Shown: positions 43,606-53,820, numbered from the stretch's first letter. The stretch is 64,000 nucleotides of DNA from Lithodes maja (GCA_037953745.1 JBAKBP010006544.1:1-64000), one strand, 5' to 3'. Notes: generated by a model from the sequence alone, not told the origin. Made by a program: numbers and translations.

Positions 43606-43989
43606 TGAGGGACACATTGTGCTGTACTGTCCCTGAAAACATAATAAAGGTCTTATTTGTCATTAATATGATAAATTTCACATGGGAAAAAAAAAAAAAA
43701 AAAAAAAAAAAGGAAGGATATCCCCATCACAAATCTGTGATGGATGCTAGGGTGTATAGGGGTATTGGAGGGGGTCTGTCTGATCATTATGTAGTGGTAG
43801 CTAAGGTTAGGATACAAAAGAAGTGGGTGAGGAGAGCGGGAGGGAGGCGAGAGGAGGGTGGAATGGTGAGGAGGGTGGAGAGGTTGCAGGAGGAGGAAGT
43901 CAGGGAGGAGTACAGGAGAGCAGTGGAAAGACGACTAGGTGGGTTCGACCTGGAAGTTATGGAGGAAGTGGAGGAGATGAGCAAGGTGT

Positions 43990-45236
43990 TTAACCCCTCC
44001 AACCCGGAAGGGCTCTTGAACGCCCATAACAACCTCGGCCCGCGCAACCCGGAAGGGCTCTTGAACGCCCATTGCTTGCGTGCGTGCTTTCGAATGCTGC
44101 GCGTACATTTTTGGTATCATGGGACGGTAGGTGGCGCCACCCGGCATAAACGACGCCACAACAACAGTATCTACCCCGACGCCATCATGGACAGTACGCC
44201 AAATAGTGATTCCGCTGTGTCCGATACCGTGCTTCCTACGACGCCCTTGCTAGTTCGTCGCGCCTTACCCCGACGCCATCGCCTAAATGTGTTATCTCCC
44301 GGAGGTATTAAGACGACTTTGAGACTTTATGAGCGAGCTGATGCCAAGCATAATGTTGATGATGAAGTCAGTGACGACTCCAGTAATTATAAGTAGAGTG
44401 ATTATGGCCATGAGAGTGACAAAGAAGAGCAATTCCTGGGATTTGCGAGAGAACATGACAGTGATGAGAGTGATGAAGGTGATGTACCAGTTGTTGAGGA
44501 AGCTGGTTTACCTAAAGACAGTGAACTTGAGAGAGTGAGTGAGTGGGAGAGTTCAAGGTCACTCACCAAATTTCGCATAAGTGACACGACTCCAAGCCCT
44601 TCCCCAGGTAAATTGCCTTTCAAGCTACATTTGTATAAGCAAAAAATACTTGAGAAGGCGGCCGCGGCAGCTAGGGAACAAGCAAAAATACTTGATGAGG
44701 CTGTGAGTGAGGGTCAGCGTGGTGACCCTTCTCGTCCGCCATTGTCTCCCTTATCTACCCACGCCACCCAAGATGACCCGGATGCCCCGCATTCTTCCCC
44801 ACCACCCCCACCATTGCCAAGGGTTGAGGACCCCCCACTTTCGGCCTATTTGCCTCCTAGGTCCCCCGACAGGAGACATACTGTTGCCGAAAAGGGGAAA
44901 GGTAGGAAATATACAAAGAAAATTAAGAAAAGTAAGAGAGTTTTGTTCGAGGCTCCCGCGGCGTCCACCCCGGCCGGCCCCAGCCATACGTCCCCGCAAC
45001 TGTCCCCGCAACTTTCCCCACGGTCCTCCCCACCTCTCCCGCCTTCAACATGTCTTCCTGAAGAAGTCTTTGAGCTCGCATCACCAATACCTGGGCCTAG
45101 TGACAGTGAATCATTGCTTTCTGTCACTCGTCGCAGGCCAAGGAGCCCGGGACCTCGGGGGGACACAGCCTCACCTGCCACTCCTTCCCCACCTCGCCCA
45201 CCCGCACGCCGCCCACGCATCACTGGTTCCCCGCCA
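43990..45236 (+). mobile_element. piggyBac 5' fragment inside LINE
   Basis: It begins TTAACCCCTCCAACCCGG at 43990. A 27-bp direct repeat starting AACCCGGAAGGGCTC occurs at 44001 and 44046 (45 bp apart). An ATG at 44187 opens an acidic, Ser/Pro-rich N-terminus resembling the piggyBac at 11485-12400, with KLHLYKQKILEKAA similar to its YKQSLVKSAAKKA. The DDE domain and right end are gone. Confidence 0.7.
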
Positions 45237-46772
45237 GATTATGTGGGGGCCACTGATGATGAGCAAGAGAGAGTCGAAAGATGGAGGGAGTACTTCAGTG
45301 AGTTGCTAAATGAAAGGAATGAAGAGCCAGCAAACATAGCTGGATATGGTATGGGAGGGAGAAGAAGAGAAGTAGTGGAGGAGGAGGTGGGGATCAGGAG
45401 GTCAGAATTGTGGGAAGCCATGAAAAGAGTGAAGTTGGGGAAAGCACCAGGAACAGATGGAGTGTGTGGGGAAATGTTGAGGTATGGTGGTGAGATAGTG
45501 ATAGAATGGGTATGGAAAATGTGCAAACTAGCATGGGAGAAGGGGAGTGCACCCGATGACTGGAAGACTGGCATAATAGTCCCCCTATATAAGGGCAAAG
45601 GGGAAAGAGGAGTGTGTGGTAACCACCGAGGAATATGTCTTCTAAGCGTAGTAGGGAAGGTATACAGTAGGGTAGTGATTGAGAGAGTGAGAGTGAGAAC
45701 GGAGAAATGGATAGGCGACGAGCAGGGAGGTTTTAGGAAGGGAAGAGGATGTGTAGATCAGATTTTTACCCTGAATTGTGTTGTGGAGAAGTGTCTGGAG
45801 AAGAAACAAAAGGTGTATGTTGCCTTTATGGACTTGGAGAAGGCCTATGATAGAGTGGATAGAGAAGGTTTGTGGAAAGTACTTAGAATATACGGAGTAG
45901 AGGGCAAGTTGCTGAAAGCAGTGAAGAGCATGTATGAGGGTGCAAAGGCGGCAGTACGTGTGGAGAGTGAGCAGAGCGAGTTCTTTGACCTGAATGTTGG
46001 TTTGAAACAGGGGTGTGTGATGTCCCCGTGGTTGTTTACTGTATATATGGATGGAGTTATGAAAGAAATACTATCAAGAGCAGTGGATGTTGGTGTATCG
46101 CTGAAAAGGGAGGGAATTGAGTGGAAGCTACCTATACTGCTGTTTGCGGATGATACAGTTCTGATGAGTGATAATGAATGGGAGTTGCAGGGTCTGGTAA
46201 ATGAGTTTGGAACAGTGTGCGAAAAACGGAATTTGAAGGTAAATACGGGGAAGAGCAAGGTTATGGTCTTCGAAAGGGGTGAAGTCACAGAGTGTGAGGT
46301 GAAGCTGAACGGTCAGGCTATGGAGATCGTCAACTCTTTTAAGTATCTGGGCAGTGTGTTGAGTAAAGATGGGACTATGGATGAAGAGGTGCGGGAGAGG
46401 GTACAACAGGGGAAGAGGGTTGTAGGAACGCTAAAAGCAGTAACAAGAAATAGGGTGGTCAGTATGGAAGTGAAGAAGTCCTTGCATGACAGTGTGGTAA
46501 TCCCGACACTGACTTACGGAAGCGAAGCATGGACGTTGGTTGAGAGACTCAGACCAAGAGTGAGAGCAGTGGAAATGAATTACTTAAGGAGTGCGTGCGG
46601 AGTTACATGGAGGGATAGACAGACTAATGAGGAAGTAAGAAGGAGGTGTGGTGTGGAGGTAGATGTGCTGGAAAGTGTGAAAAGGAACAACTTGAGATGG
46701 TTCGGCCATATGGAACGTATGGAAAGCGAGAGAATGACTAAGAGTCATAATAAGAATAAGAGAGCGAGGTGA
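44535..46772 (+). pseudogene. chimeric ORF: piggyBac N-terminus fused in frame to LINE RT
   Basis: Residues 1-235 are piggyBac-type low-complexity N-terminus; residues 236-745 are RTE-type LINE sequence. RT landmarks are LGKAPGTDGVCGEMLRYGG, LYKGKGERGVCGNHRGICLL, QGGFRKGRGCVDQIF, FMDLEKAYDRVDREGLW (motif A), GLKQGCVMSPWLFTVYMDGV (motif B), LLFADDTVLMSD (catalytic FADD) and TYGSEAWTL. RT motifs are complete. The same frame is open upstream from about 43737 except for one TAG at 44394-44396. The fusion most likely results from nested insertion plus deletion; expression is unknown. Confidence 0.8.
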
Positions 46773-46955
46773 AGGGACAGAGGGGGGAGGTAGACCGAAT
46801 ATGAGATGGAAGGATGGAGTGAGGAACTACATGAACGAAGGCGGTGCTGGTTGGGGGGAGGGGCGTCGACTGACTGGGGACAGAGGTGCATGGGGGCGGT
46901 TCGTTCGTGGCCACCCCTTCGGGGATCACGGCGTCGGGCAATAGATAGATAGATA

Positions 46956-47263
46956 GATATCCCCACCTCTGTAGGCCTACTCCCTCCCCTCCCCGTCCCG
47001 GCCTCAACCCCGACCCCGTTACTGTGATAATGTTGATAAGCCTTGTGCTACACCCTATTGATAATGCAAAACTATTGAACACACTTAAAAGTGTATGTTA
47101 TTTGGTCTCTATATAATCTGTGAATAATTTCCGATATGATAGAATTAAAGATTTTTTTTCCCACCAACTCATAATCAGCAAAAACGACACAAATGTCAAT
47201 TAAAAACATGTTATAATATTTCCCTATCATTTTGTGTATACCGTGGGAACCAAAAAAAAACAA
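46956..47263. other. non-coding interior of pogo-like element
   Basis: This starts with the LINE target duplication, then C-rich and AT-rich sequence with no ORF. Confidence 0.6.
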
Positions 47264-47790
47264 ATCTATCAAACGTAAATCTCCCGTCTCGGAAGCTCGG
47301 CGCCTAGACGGAGGGGAGGGTTGAACTATTTGTTTGACTATCTTATTTATTGTTTATCTATGTGCTGGAAGGATATTATATTTTTCAATTCCATCGCATT
47401 AGAAATTATTCAAAGATTACAAAAAGTCCAAATAAGACATAGTTATGTTAATGTATAAGGGATTTAGGTAGATGAATTAGAGAGATAGATAGATAGAAAG
47501 AGAGTGTATATCGAGGGAAAAAAACAAAACAAAAAATCTATCAAACGTAAATCTCCCGTCTCGGAAGCTCGGCGCCTAGACGGAGGGGAGGGTTGAACTA
47601 TTTGTTTGACTATCTTATTTATTGTTTATCTATGTGCTGGAAGGATATTATATTTTTCAATTCCATCACATTAGAAATGATTCAAAGATTACAAAAAGTC
47701 CAAATAAGACATAGTTATGTTAATGTATAAGGGATTTAGGTAGGTGCATTAGAGAGATAAATAGATAGAGTAACAGACTTTGCTCCAACT
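47264..47790 (+). repeat. tandem duplication, 272-bp unit
   Basis: ATCTATCAAACGTAAATCTC starts at 47264 and 47536. The two units are nearly identical through CTCGGAAGCTCGGCG and GGATTTAGGTAG, so the duplication is recent relative to other repeats here. Each unit ends near a short GATA run. Confidence 0.85.
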
Positions 47791-47965
47791 TTTTTTCGAG
47801 CAACAGACTTTGTCCGTTGCTGGGTCCATTGTTCGGCTACGGACAGAGTCCGTTAAATCCGAAATCCGTTGTATCGGGGTCCGTTAAATCGAGCGTCGAC
47901 TGTATCAGTTTTTAGTTTTTCTTTTAGTATACTTTTGACAATCCGGCGCCCTGTTTGGAGGCATT

Positions 47966-49213
47966 ATGTCCAGGCCCCAAGTCCTCATGGAAAACAACTG
48001 TGCTCGGTATGCTGCCGGCCAGGACCCTCCCGGGGGTGGAGGAACAAAGCAGAAAAGTGGTGGAAACATCGTTCGGGTGAAGGAAAGCGTGCTCCGTGTC
48101 TGTGCCTTCAATGCCAATGGCATAAATGATTTTAGCAAGAGAGAGTGTCTGATGCGAGAGCTTAAAGATGGATGTGTGGATGTGTGTGGGGTAGGTGAGA
48201 CGCACCTGTTGGGTTCTGGAGTGTGGGATGGTGAGAGTGAGCATGATTTGTGGGGTGGGGAAGGATGGGTTGTCTGGTCTGGATTGGATGCAGGATATAA
48301 ACGTAAGAAAAAGGAAGGGGTAGCAGTAATTTTGTCAGAAAGGTTGAGGAAGTGTGTGAAAAACTATGGATGCGTGGACTCAAGAATTGTATGGTGTGAG
48401 TGCAAGATTGGGATAGATAGGTATACTTTTATGTGTGTCTATGCACCAGTCAACCAAGAAACTGGGAAAGGTGCGGAAGAAAATAGAAAATTTTGGAATA
48501 AAGTAAATAAATGTATAAGAGAAAGGCAAGAGTGTACACAAGTAATATTAGTAGGCGACATGAATGGTAGAGTTGGAAACGAGGAGATAGAAGGTATAGT
48601 GGGTAAATGGGGTGTGGAGGGTAGGAATATGAATGGTGACTTCCTTTTAGAAGTATGTGCGGAGAGAGAGATGTTTCTGGCTAACACATTTTTTGAACAT
48701 CGTCACATTCATAGATATACATGGCACAGAGGTGAAGGTGAGCAGGAACAGAAATTTCTAATTGACTACGCCATGATGGACTCCGGACTAAAAGGAAGAA
48801 TTTTAGATTCAAAAGCTGTAAGAGGTATGCTGACGGGATCAGACCACTATACAGTGTTGACAAAAGTGAGGATAAGGAAAGAGTGGAAATATGAGAGGAA
48901 AGAGAGAAAACTGACAGTAGAGCGAATAAATGTGAGAAAATTAAATGAAGAATGTAATGCAACAAAATACAAGGACATCCTGAAAGAGACTATAAAGGCC
49001 ATGGATGTTATGATAGATCTGAGAAATACTGTAGACGAAGTATGGAAAGGTACAAGAGACTCCATGATTAAAGCAGCTGAGAAAGTATGTGGGAAGACAA
49101 CCTTTAAAATGTGGAAGAAGAAAGGTAACGCATGGTTTAGCAAAGAGATAGAAGAAATAGTGAAAAAAAAAAAAAAAATTCAGAAAGAGTATGCTGCAAA
49201 AGAATATACCTAG
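47966..49213 (+). CDS. LINE AP-endonuclease (RTE-type ORF2, N-terminal part)
   Basis: The ATG at 47966 gives a short basic leader, then the endonuclease: LRVCAFNANGINDFSKRE, CGVGETHLLG, GVAVILSERLRK, MCVYAPVNQETG, ILVGDMNGRVGNEE, KFLIDYAMMDS and LTGSDHYTVLTKVRI. These cover the Asn, Glu, Asp-x-Asn and Ser-Asp-His catalytic motifs of APE-like nucleases that nick target DNA. The frame ends in a Lys-rich segment (poly-A run at about 49163-49178) and a TAG at 49211; RT continues in another frame from about 49195. Confidence 0.85.
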   Translation: MSRPQVLMENNCARYAAGQDPPGGGGTKQKSGGNIVRVKESVLRVCAFNANGINDFSKRECLMRELKDGCVDVCGVGETHLLGSGVWDGESEHDLWGGEGWVVWSGLDAGYKRKKKEGVAVILSERLRKCVKNYGCVDSRIVWCECKIGIDRYTFMCVYAPVNQETGKGAEENRKFWNKVNKCIRERQECTQVILVGDMNGRVGNEEIEGIVGKWGVEGRNMNGDFLLEVCAEREMFLANTFFEHRHIHRYTWHRGEGEQEQKFLIDYAMMDSGLKGRILDSKAVRGMLTGSDHYTVLTKVRIRKEWKYERKERKLTVERINVRKLNEECNATKYKDILKETIKAMDVMIDLRNTVDEVWKGTRDSMIKAAEKVCGKTTFKMWKKKGNAWFSKEIEEIVKKKKKIQKEYAAKEYT

Positions 49214-50552
49214 AGAAACTAGAGATGCGAGGAAAGAAGAATATAAAAATTTGAAACAAAGAGTGAAGAGGGCGATACAAGACGCTAAAAGGAAGACAGA
49301 TGAGGCATATGGGAGAAAGATTAGTGAACAGTTTCTGAAAGACAGGAAAGCATACTACAGAGCTGTGAAAGAAGCCAGAGGGAAGAAGACCGAGAGTGTC
49401 TCAGGTGGTAGGATGAGGGACATGAATGGGGAAGTGGTAGAGGGTGATGGTGTGGTGAAAGTATGGAAAGATCATTTTAGTAGCTTAGCTGTAAAGAGTA
49501 GGGGGAAGGCAAAGATCTCATCCATAGGAATGGAGAGAGGTAGAATAAACAGGGTAGTTGAAAGCCAGATAAGCAGAGAAGAAGTAAAAGAAGCAATCAA
49601 TAGACTTAAAATGGGCAAAGCTGCTGGAGTAGATAACATCCCAGGTGAAATGCTGAGATATGGAGGAGAAGAAGCTGTTGACATAATGCATAGGTTATGT
49701 AAATTAGCATGGGAAAAGGAAAGTGTACCAGAGGACTGGAGGAAAGCAGTGATAGTACCCTTGTACAAAGGGAAAGGTAGTAAAGAAGAGTGTAAGAATT
49801 ATAGGGGAATTAGCTTGCTTAGCATACCTGGAAAGGTACACGCAAGAGTAGTAACACAGAGGCTACAGAAGATAACGGATGACAAAATAGGCGAGGAACA
49901 GGGAGGTTTCAGAAAGGGCAGGGGCTGCGTTGACCAGATAGCCTCAATGCGATTGTTGGTAGAGAAGTATCTGGCCAAAAACAGAAAACTCTATGCAGCA
50001 TTCATGGATTTGGAAAAAGCCTACGACAAAGTAGACTGGGAGGGCCTGTGGGATGTGTTAACAGTATATGGTGTGGGAGGAAAGTTGCTAATGGCAGTAA
50101 AATCTTTTTATAGGAATGCAATGGCAAATGTGAAGGTAGGGGATAAGTTAAGTGAAAGTTTTGAGGTCAATGTAGGTGTAAGACAGGGATGTGTCATGTC
50201 AGCTTGGTTGTTCAATATATACATGGATGGAGTGATTAGGGAATGTAGGGCTGTATCAATGGGTGTGGGAGCTAGACTGGAATCAGAGGGAAGAACATGG
50301 AAGATTTTAACATGCCTATATGCGGACGATGCAGTCCTGTTGGCGGAAAATACTGAAGAACTTCAGAGAGTGGTCACTGACTTTGACAGGGTATGTGAAA
50401 AGAGAAAGTTAAAGGTCAATGTAGGGAAATGTAAGGTAATGGTGTTTGAGAGAAGAATGCATGAAACTATAGATTTTAAGGAAAAATATAGAATCAAGAA
50501 AGAACACAAGAAAAGTTGTAAAATAAAATTGAAAAATGAAGTACAGTACTAG
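49191..50552 (+). pseudogene. LINE reverse transcriptase (RTE-type)
   Basis: The frame continues the endonuclease with NIPRETRDARKEEYKNL and carries MGKAAGVDNIPGEMLRYGG, LYKGKGSKEECKNYRGISLL, QGGFRKGRGCVDQIASM, AFMDLEKAYDKVDWEGLW (motif A), GVRQGCVMSAWLFNIYMDGV (motif B) and LYADDAVLLAE (catalytic YADD). After KVMVFERR the sequence becomes Lys-rich and the frame stops at 50552, while homology resumes in another frame at about 50556. RT motifs are complete; the lesions are one-base shifts on either side. Confidence 0.85.
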
Positions 50553-50555
50553 AAG

Positions 50556-51145
50556 AGGTTGAAAGTTTCAAGTATTTGGGAGCTGTACTATGCAAATATG
50601 GTAAAATGGAGAGTGAGATAAAAGAGAGAAAAATGCAAGGGAGAAAAGTGATTGGAGAACTTGATAGTATTCTCAAAGGAAGAATGGTTAGCCAGGAAGT
50701 CAAAAAGTCACTGAGAAACAGTGTGCTGCTTCCAACACTCTCGTATGGAAGCGAGACATGGACGGCAAGTGACGAGGACCTCTTCAAACTAAGAGCTGTG
50801 GAGATGAGCTTTTTCAGAATGGCAGCTGGCATGAATAGGCTAGATGGGCCAAGTAATAGGGAAGTGTACGAGTCCTTTGGAATGGAAGAGCAGGCTTTGG
50901 GCATTGATTGTGGTGTGGTTGAGTGGATAAAGAGAAGTACTTTGAGGTGGTATGGTCATGTTCAGAGAATGGATGAAGACAGAATGCCAAGAAAGATATA
51001 TGGGAGTCAGGTGAGTGGAACCGCTAGTAGTGGAAGACCACCTATGGTATGGGAAAAGAAAGTGGAAAATATATTGAAGAAAAACTTCCACGTAGTGGAA
51101 GGGGCATTGTGGCACGGGCAAAGGAGGCATGTCTTGACAAAGTAG
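50556..51145 (+). pseudogene. LINE ORF2 C-terminal region (RTE-type)
   Basis: EEVESFKYLGAVLCKYG begins in the new frame, followed by LPTLSYGSETWTASDED, LRWYGHVQRMDEDR and SSGRPPMVWEKKVENIL, ending at the TAG near 51145. This conserved post-RT region is typical of RTE-like ORF2 proteins. The same motif order appears in the fragments at 30051/33366 and 34476. Confidence 0.8.
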
Positions 51146-51608
51146 CTTGGAGATGTTTCTGTCATGGCCATCCTCTAGTGGGGGTTTCCCAGGGGGAAGC
51201 AAGGTGTCGGAGATGATGATGATGATTTCAATTGAAAATCTAAAAAGAAAAGAAGACTAATCTCTCAACAAACCTAGTGCTACCTAGCCTGTATAACCGC
51301 TGCTTCTTAGTTCTTACACCTGGGCACAATTATTCTTTGATCAGTAAATTAATTCAATTGTATTGGTTGACTCACTACACATCTATAGACAAGCCATTGC
51401 TCAGCTCAGTCTCAGATAATAATATCAGTTATAATTTGCAAACCTATAAACCTTCCTTTATCCATAACAAGATAAATATACACATATTAGCAATTTTATA
51501 TTTGACAAAAGAAGGCGGTAATGTGCTGTTTGTATTTGTTCACACCACACTTCTTTCTGTAAGTAGCCTAATGTATTGTGCTCTACTAACTGAATGGTTC
51601 CTTGACAG

Positions 51609-51789
51609 GTGGTGATGACCGGCGTGTGTTACTGTGGAACGTGAACTGTGCTCTGTCAGGCAACTACACTCCCCGGGCCATGAAGGGGGAGCACAACAGC
51701 AACATATTCTGCCTCAGTTTTGACTCCACCAACAACAAGATATTCTCGGCTGGAAATGATGAGCAAGTGATTGTTCATGATTTAAGAAC
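51609..51789 (+). CDS. DCAF5: internal exon of a DCAF5-like WD40-repeat protein
   Basis: This is the only host coding sequence supported here. The 181-bp exon has an acceptor TTCCTTGACAG (AG at 51607-51608) and a donor GTGAGT (51790-51795), entering in phase 1 and leaving in phase 2. It encodes GGDDRRVLLWNVNCAL, then MKGEHNSNIFCLSFDS and FSAGNDEQVIVHDLRT, a WD40 blade and the start of the next. This closely matches the family of DCAF5, a substrate receptor of CUL4-DDB1 ubiquitin ligases (family assignment from memory of the vertebrate protein). Neighbouring exons must lie outside the window, so the flanking repeats would be intronic. A retropseudogene is unlikely given both splice signals. 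Confidence 0.8.
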
Positions 51790-52047
51790 GTGAGTTAGAA
51801 AACCTACTGTACAGTACTATAATATACTGCCTTTAAACTAGACAAAATACTTCCTGTATGTGTTACATGGGAAGTATTTTTTTCTAGTTGTGTATGTGCA
51901 TTAGGGCATCTTTTTGTATTGTTTTACATGGGAATTAGGACTGGTAAAGACCATCCATATTAAGTTTTAAGAAGCATAGTTCCCTCCTCCCAACCCTTTA
52001 TGGGGAGCAAGCATTTGGCCGGGCGTTAAATGTTTTGCCCACTCCAC
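51790..52047. other. putative intron sequence
   Basis: Non-coding and AT-rich; begins with the GTGAGT donor. No element recognised. Confidence 0.5.
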
Positions 52048-52206
52048 ACACAAACGGACGGATCCTAAATTGAGTGGTCAATCCTGTAAGTCCTTCACTA
52101 AACTGGCTCGGGTTGTCCCTCTCACAGGAAATAGGTCCGCTTGGGGGCATTCTGTGTATGGCCACCCTCGTAAGGGGAGTAAGGCCTCCGGCAATAGATA
52201 GATAGA
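52048..52206 (+). mobile_element. SINE-like element, 5'-truncated copy 3
   Basis: It matches the last ~155 bases of the SINE at 9833-10082, from GACGGATCCTAAATTGAG to GGCAATAGATAGATAG. The upstream 90 bases of the family are absent. Confidence 0.8.
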
Positions 52207-52679
52207 CCAAACTTTAGGCTTCCCGCCTAAACATTTGGCTGCCCCACCAGCAATATTCCCCCCCAGCCGAACTTGTGACAGATCTGCCAAATATTTGGCT
52301 ACCAGGTCAAACGTTTGGCCACCCGAATACCCTGGCAAACTTTTGGTTACTCAACAATGTTGTTATATATTTTTATATACTTTTAGATAAAGAATAACCA
52401 TATTTAATTTTAGTTTATAAGTCCAAGGTGAAGAATAGTAAATTTCATTTTAATGAGTCTAGTGGAAAAAATATAATAATTTTACATTCCAGAGTAAAGA
52501 GTAAGCTAGCCAATTTTCTTTTTGAATCTAAGGTAATGAATTCCCAAATTTTATTTTAACCCTCTCAGTCGTGGATAAGTTATCAAGCTAATATTTTCCA
52601 CTAGGGCTCACTTACGAGCGCAATGTTGGTTACTGCGAGACCAAACACGTATGTTATCGCTCTCTTTTAACCCAAAATA
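52207..52679. other. non-coding interval with degenerate AAACRTTTGGC repeats
   Basis: AAACATTTGGC, AAATATTTGGC, AAACGTTTGGC and AAACTTTTGGT recur at about 52225-52350, interleaved with CCACC. A TTAACCCTCTCAGTCG at 52557 resembles a TTAA-element terminus without a visible partner. Confidence 0.45.
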
Positions 52680-52790
52680 CCCCCTTGTAATCACTTGGGG
52701 GATGGTGCTGGGAATGGTCCCGGGGTTGACTGGAGCCGTAGTTCGGGGGGGGGGGGGTGATGCCCATCTGCCAGCCAAACCTACCTAACT

Positions 52791-53818
52791 ATGACTAAAA
52801 TCAAAGAAAATAAACGTAAGTCCGATGAAACAAAACCGCACAGGACAATGACAAATGCCCCCCACAAACTCAGACTTGCTAGTGTGAATGTGAGAGAGAA
52901 AAAGAGAAAAGAGAGTTTGAGAAGAATGTAGTGCAGGTTTTGAAGAGCAAGGAAAAGGTAGTGAGGGAAACAGTGGAGACCATAAAGGAGCCGACCAAAC
53001 GCACCACTGAGGTGGTAGATGGTGGAAAGGAAAAAACTGTCTGGGACCATCAGGTCCTGGTAGTGAAGCCAAAAGACCGATCCTCCGAGCCAGTAAGCCC
53101 ACCAGATACAAAGGCAATCGAGACTGCTCTGGCTTTGGTTCCGGTTAACAAGTTAACTAGAACTGATTCGGGTGTACTGGTGGTACGACTTCCATCCAAG
53201 AAAGCCAAAGAAGATGCAGGAAGGGCCATCAATCAGTATTTGGGGGTGGACAGTGCCTTCAGTGTCTCCGAACCAAAGAAGATGATGCCAAAAATGACTC
53301 TGGTGGGCATTGCTAATGACGCTGAGGATAATGAGATCATTCCCAGCATCCTCAACAAGAACCCAAGAATAAAGTCCCTGGTCGACGATGGCTTGGCTAT
53401 GAATTTGCTATTCACTAAGCAAAAGAGTGATGCACACACTAAGATTGCGGTAGTAAAAATGTCACCTGAAATACGCTCTTCCATTGTGGATGATGGCAAT
53501 TCTGTGTATGTTGGACTTGTGAGATGTCGTGCGTACGATCGCTTCTGGGTAACACAATGTTACCATTGCCAGGGCTTTGGTCATACCAGTGACAGGTGTT
53601 ATCGGAAAAATGAGGATCCAAAATGCAACTTCTGTGCTGGTACTCATAACTCAAAGGACTGCACCAACAAGACTTCCCCCAAATGTATAAATTGTATGAG
53701 CTCAACATCAGTTACGGAGCCGCCAAATCATTTCGCCTCAAGTAGAAATTGTCCTTTAATGACAGCTCAGAGAAATAAAGTTATTGAGAACACCAATTTT
53801 GTAGGTTCAAAAAACTGA
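52791..53818 (+). CDS. LINE ORF1, Gag-like protein with CCHC zinc knuckles
   Basis: The ATG at 52791 opens a Lys-rich N-terminus in frame up to about 52900. A shift in the purine-rich GAGAGAGAAAAAGAG region moves to the frame that runs to TGA at 53816-53818. The body has LVRLPSKKAKEDAGRAINQ, a conserved ORF1 segment, and three knuckles: CYHCQGFGHTSDRC, CNFCAGTHNSKDC and CINCMSST. Proteins of this type coat the LINE RNA. The frame ends in UCA AAA AAC UGA, a -1 slippery heptamer directly before the stop; ORF2 lies in the -1 frame. Confidence 0.8.
53809..53815 (+). promoter_or_regulatory. candidate -1 ribosomal frameshift site (A AAA AAC)
   Basis: In the ORF1 frame the heptamer is phased as A AAA AAC and the next codon is the ORF1 stop UGA. 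A -1 slip enters the ORF2 frame (KKLKNAHGSRLKLGLLNVRS). The first in-frame ATG of ORF2 (53881) falls after the conserved LNVRSLRNK motif. No strong downstream pseudoknot was seen by eye. Confidence 0.5.
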
Positions 53819-53820
53819 AA

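Larger units (their letters stand above)
43727..46955 (+). mobile_element. RTE-type LINE, 5' truncated, carrying a piggyBac fragment
   Basis: It is flanked by GATATCCCCA at 43717-43726 and 46956-46965, a 10-bp target duplication. The LINE begins in the endonuclease C-terminus (GGLSDHYVVVAKVRI), is interrupted at a TTAA (43990) by a piggyBac 5' fragment, resumes at about 45237 in the linker before RT, and ends in GGGCAATAGATAGATAG. About 330 bases of linker expected by comparison with the LINE at 47937 are missing. Confidence 0.85.
43478..47902. mobile_element. pogo/Tigger-like element containing a nested LINE
   Basis: Inverted termini share 24 bases starting CAGTCGACGCTCGATTTAAC, flanked by TA (43476-43477 and 47903-47904). 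Sub-ends share GTCCGTTGCTGG-type motifs. No transposase is present. A LINE with target duplication (43727-46955) and two 272-bp tandem units occupy the interior. Confidence 0.85.
47937..51220 (+). mobile_element. RTE-type LINE, nearly full length
   Basis: A short leader is followed by endonuclease, RT and C-terminal region, and a 3' UTR ending in (GAT)n (about 51211-51227). It is related to the LINE at 43727 (QGGFRKGRGCVDQ, AFMDLEKAYDKVD) but has a different tail. Two frameshifts break the single expected ORF. It starts about 35 bases after the pogo-like element. Confidence 0.8.

Noticed and set aside
43566..43740. Start of an ORF beginning with poly-Phe
   Set aside because: It is translation of a T-run and A-run inside the pogo-like element, fused by chance to the LINE frame.
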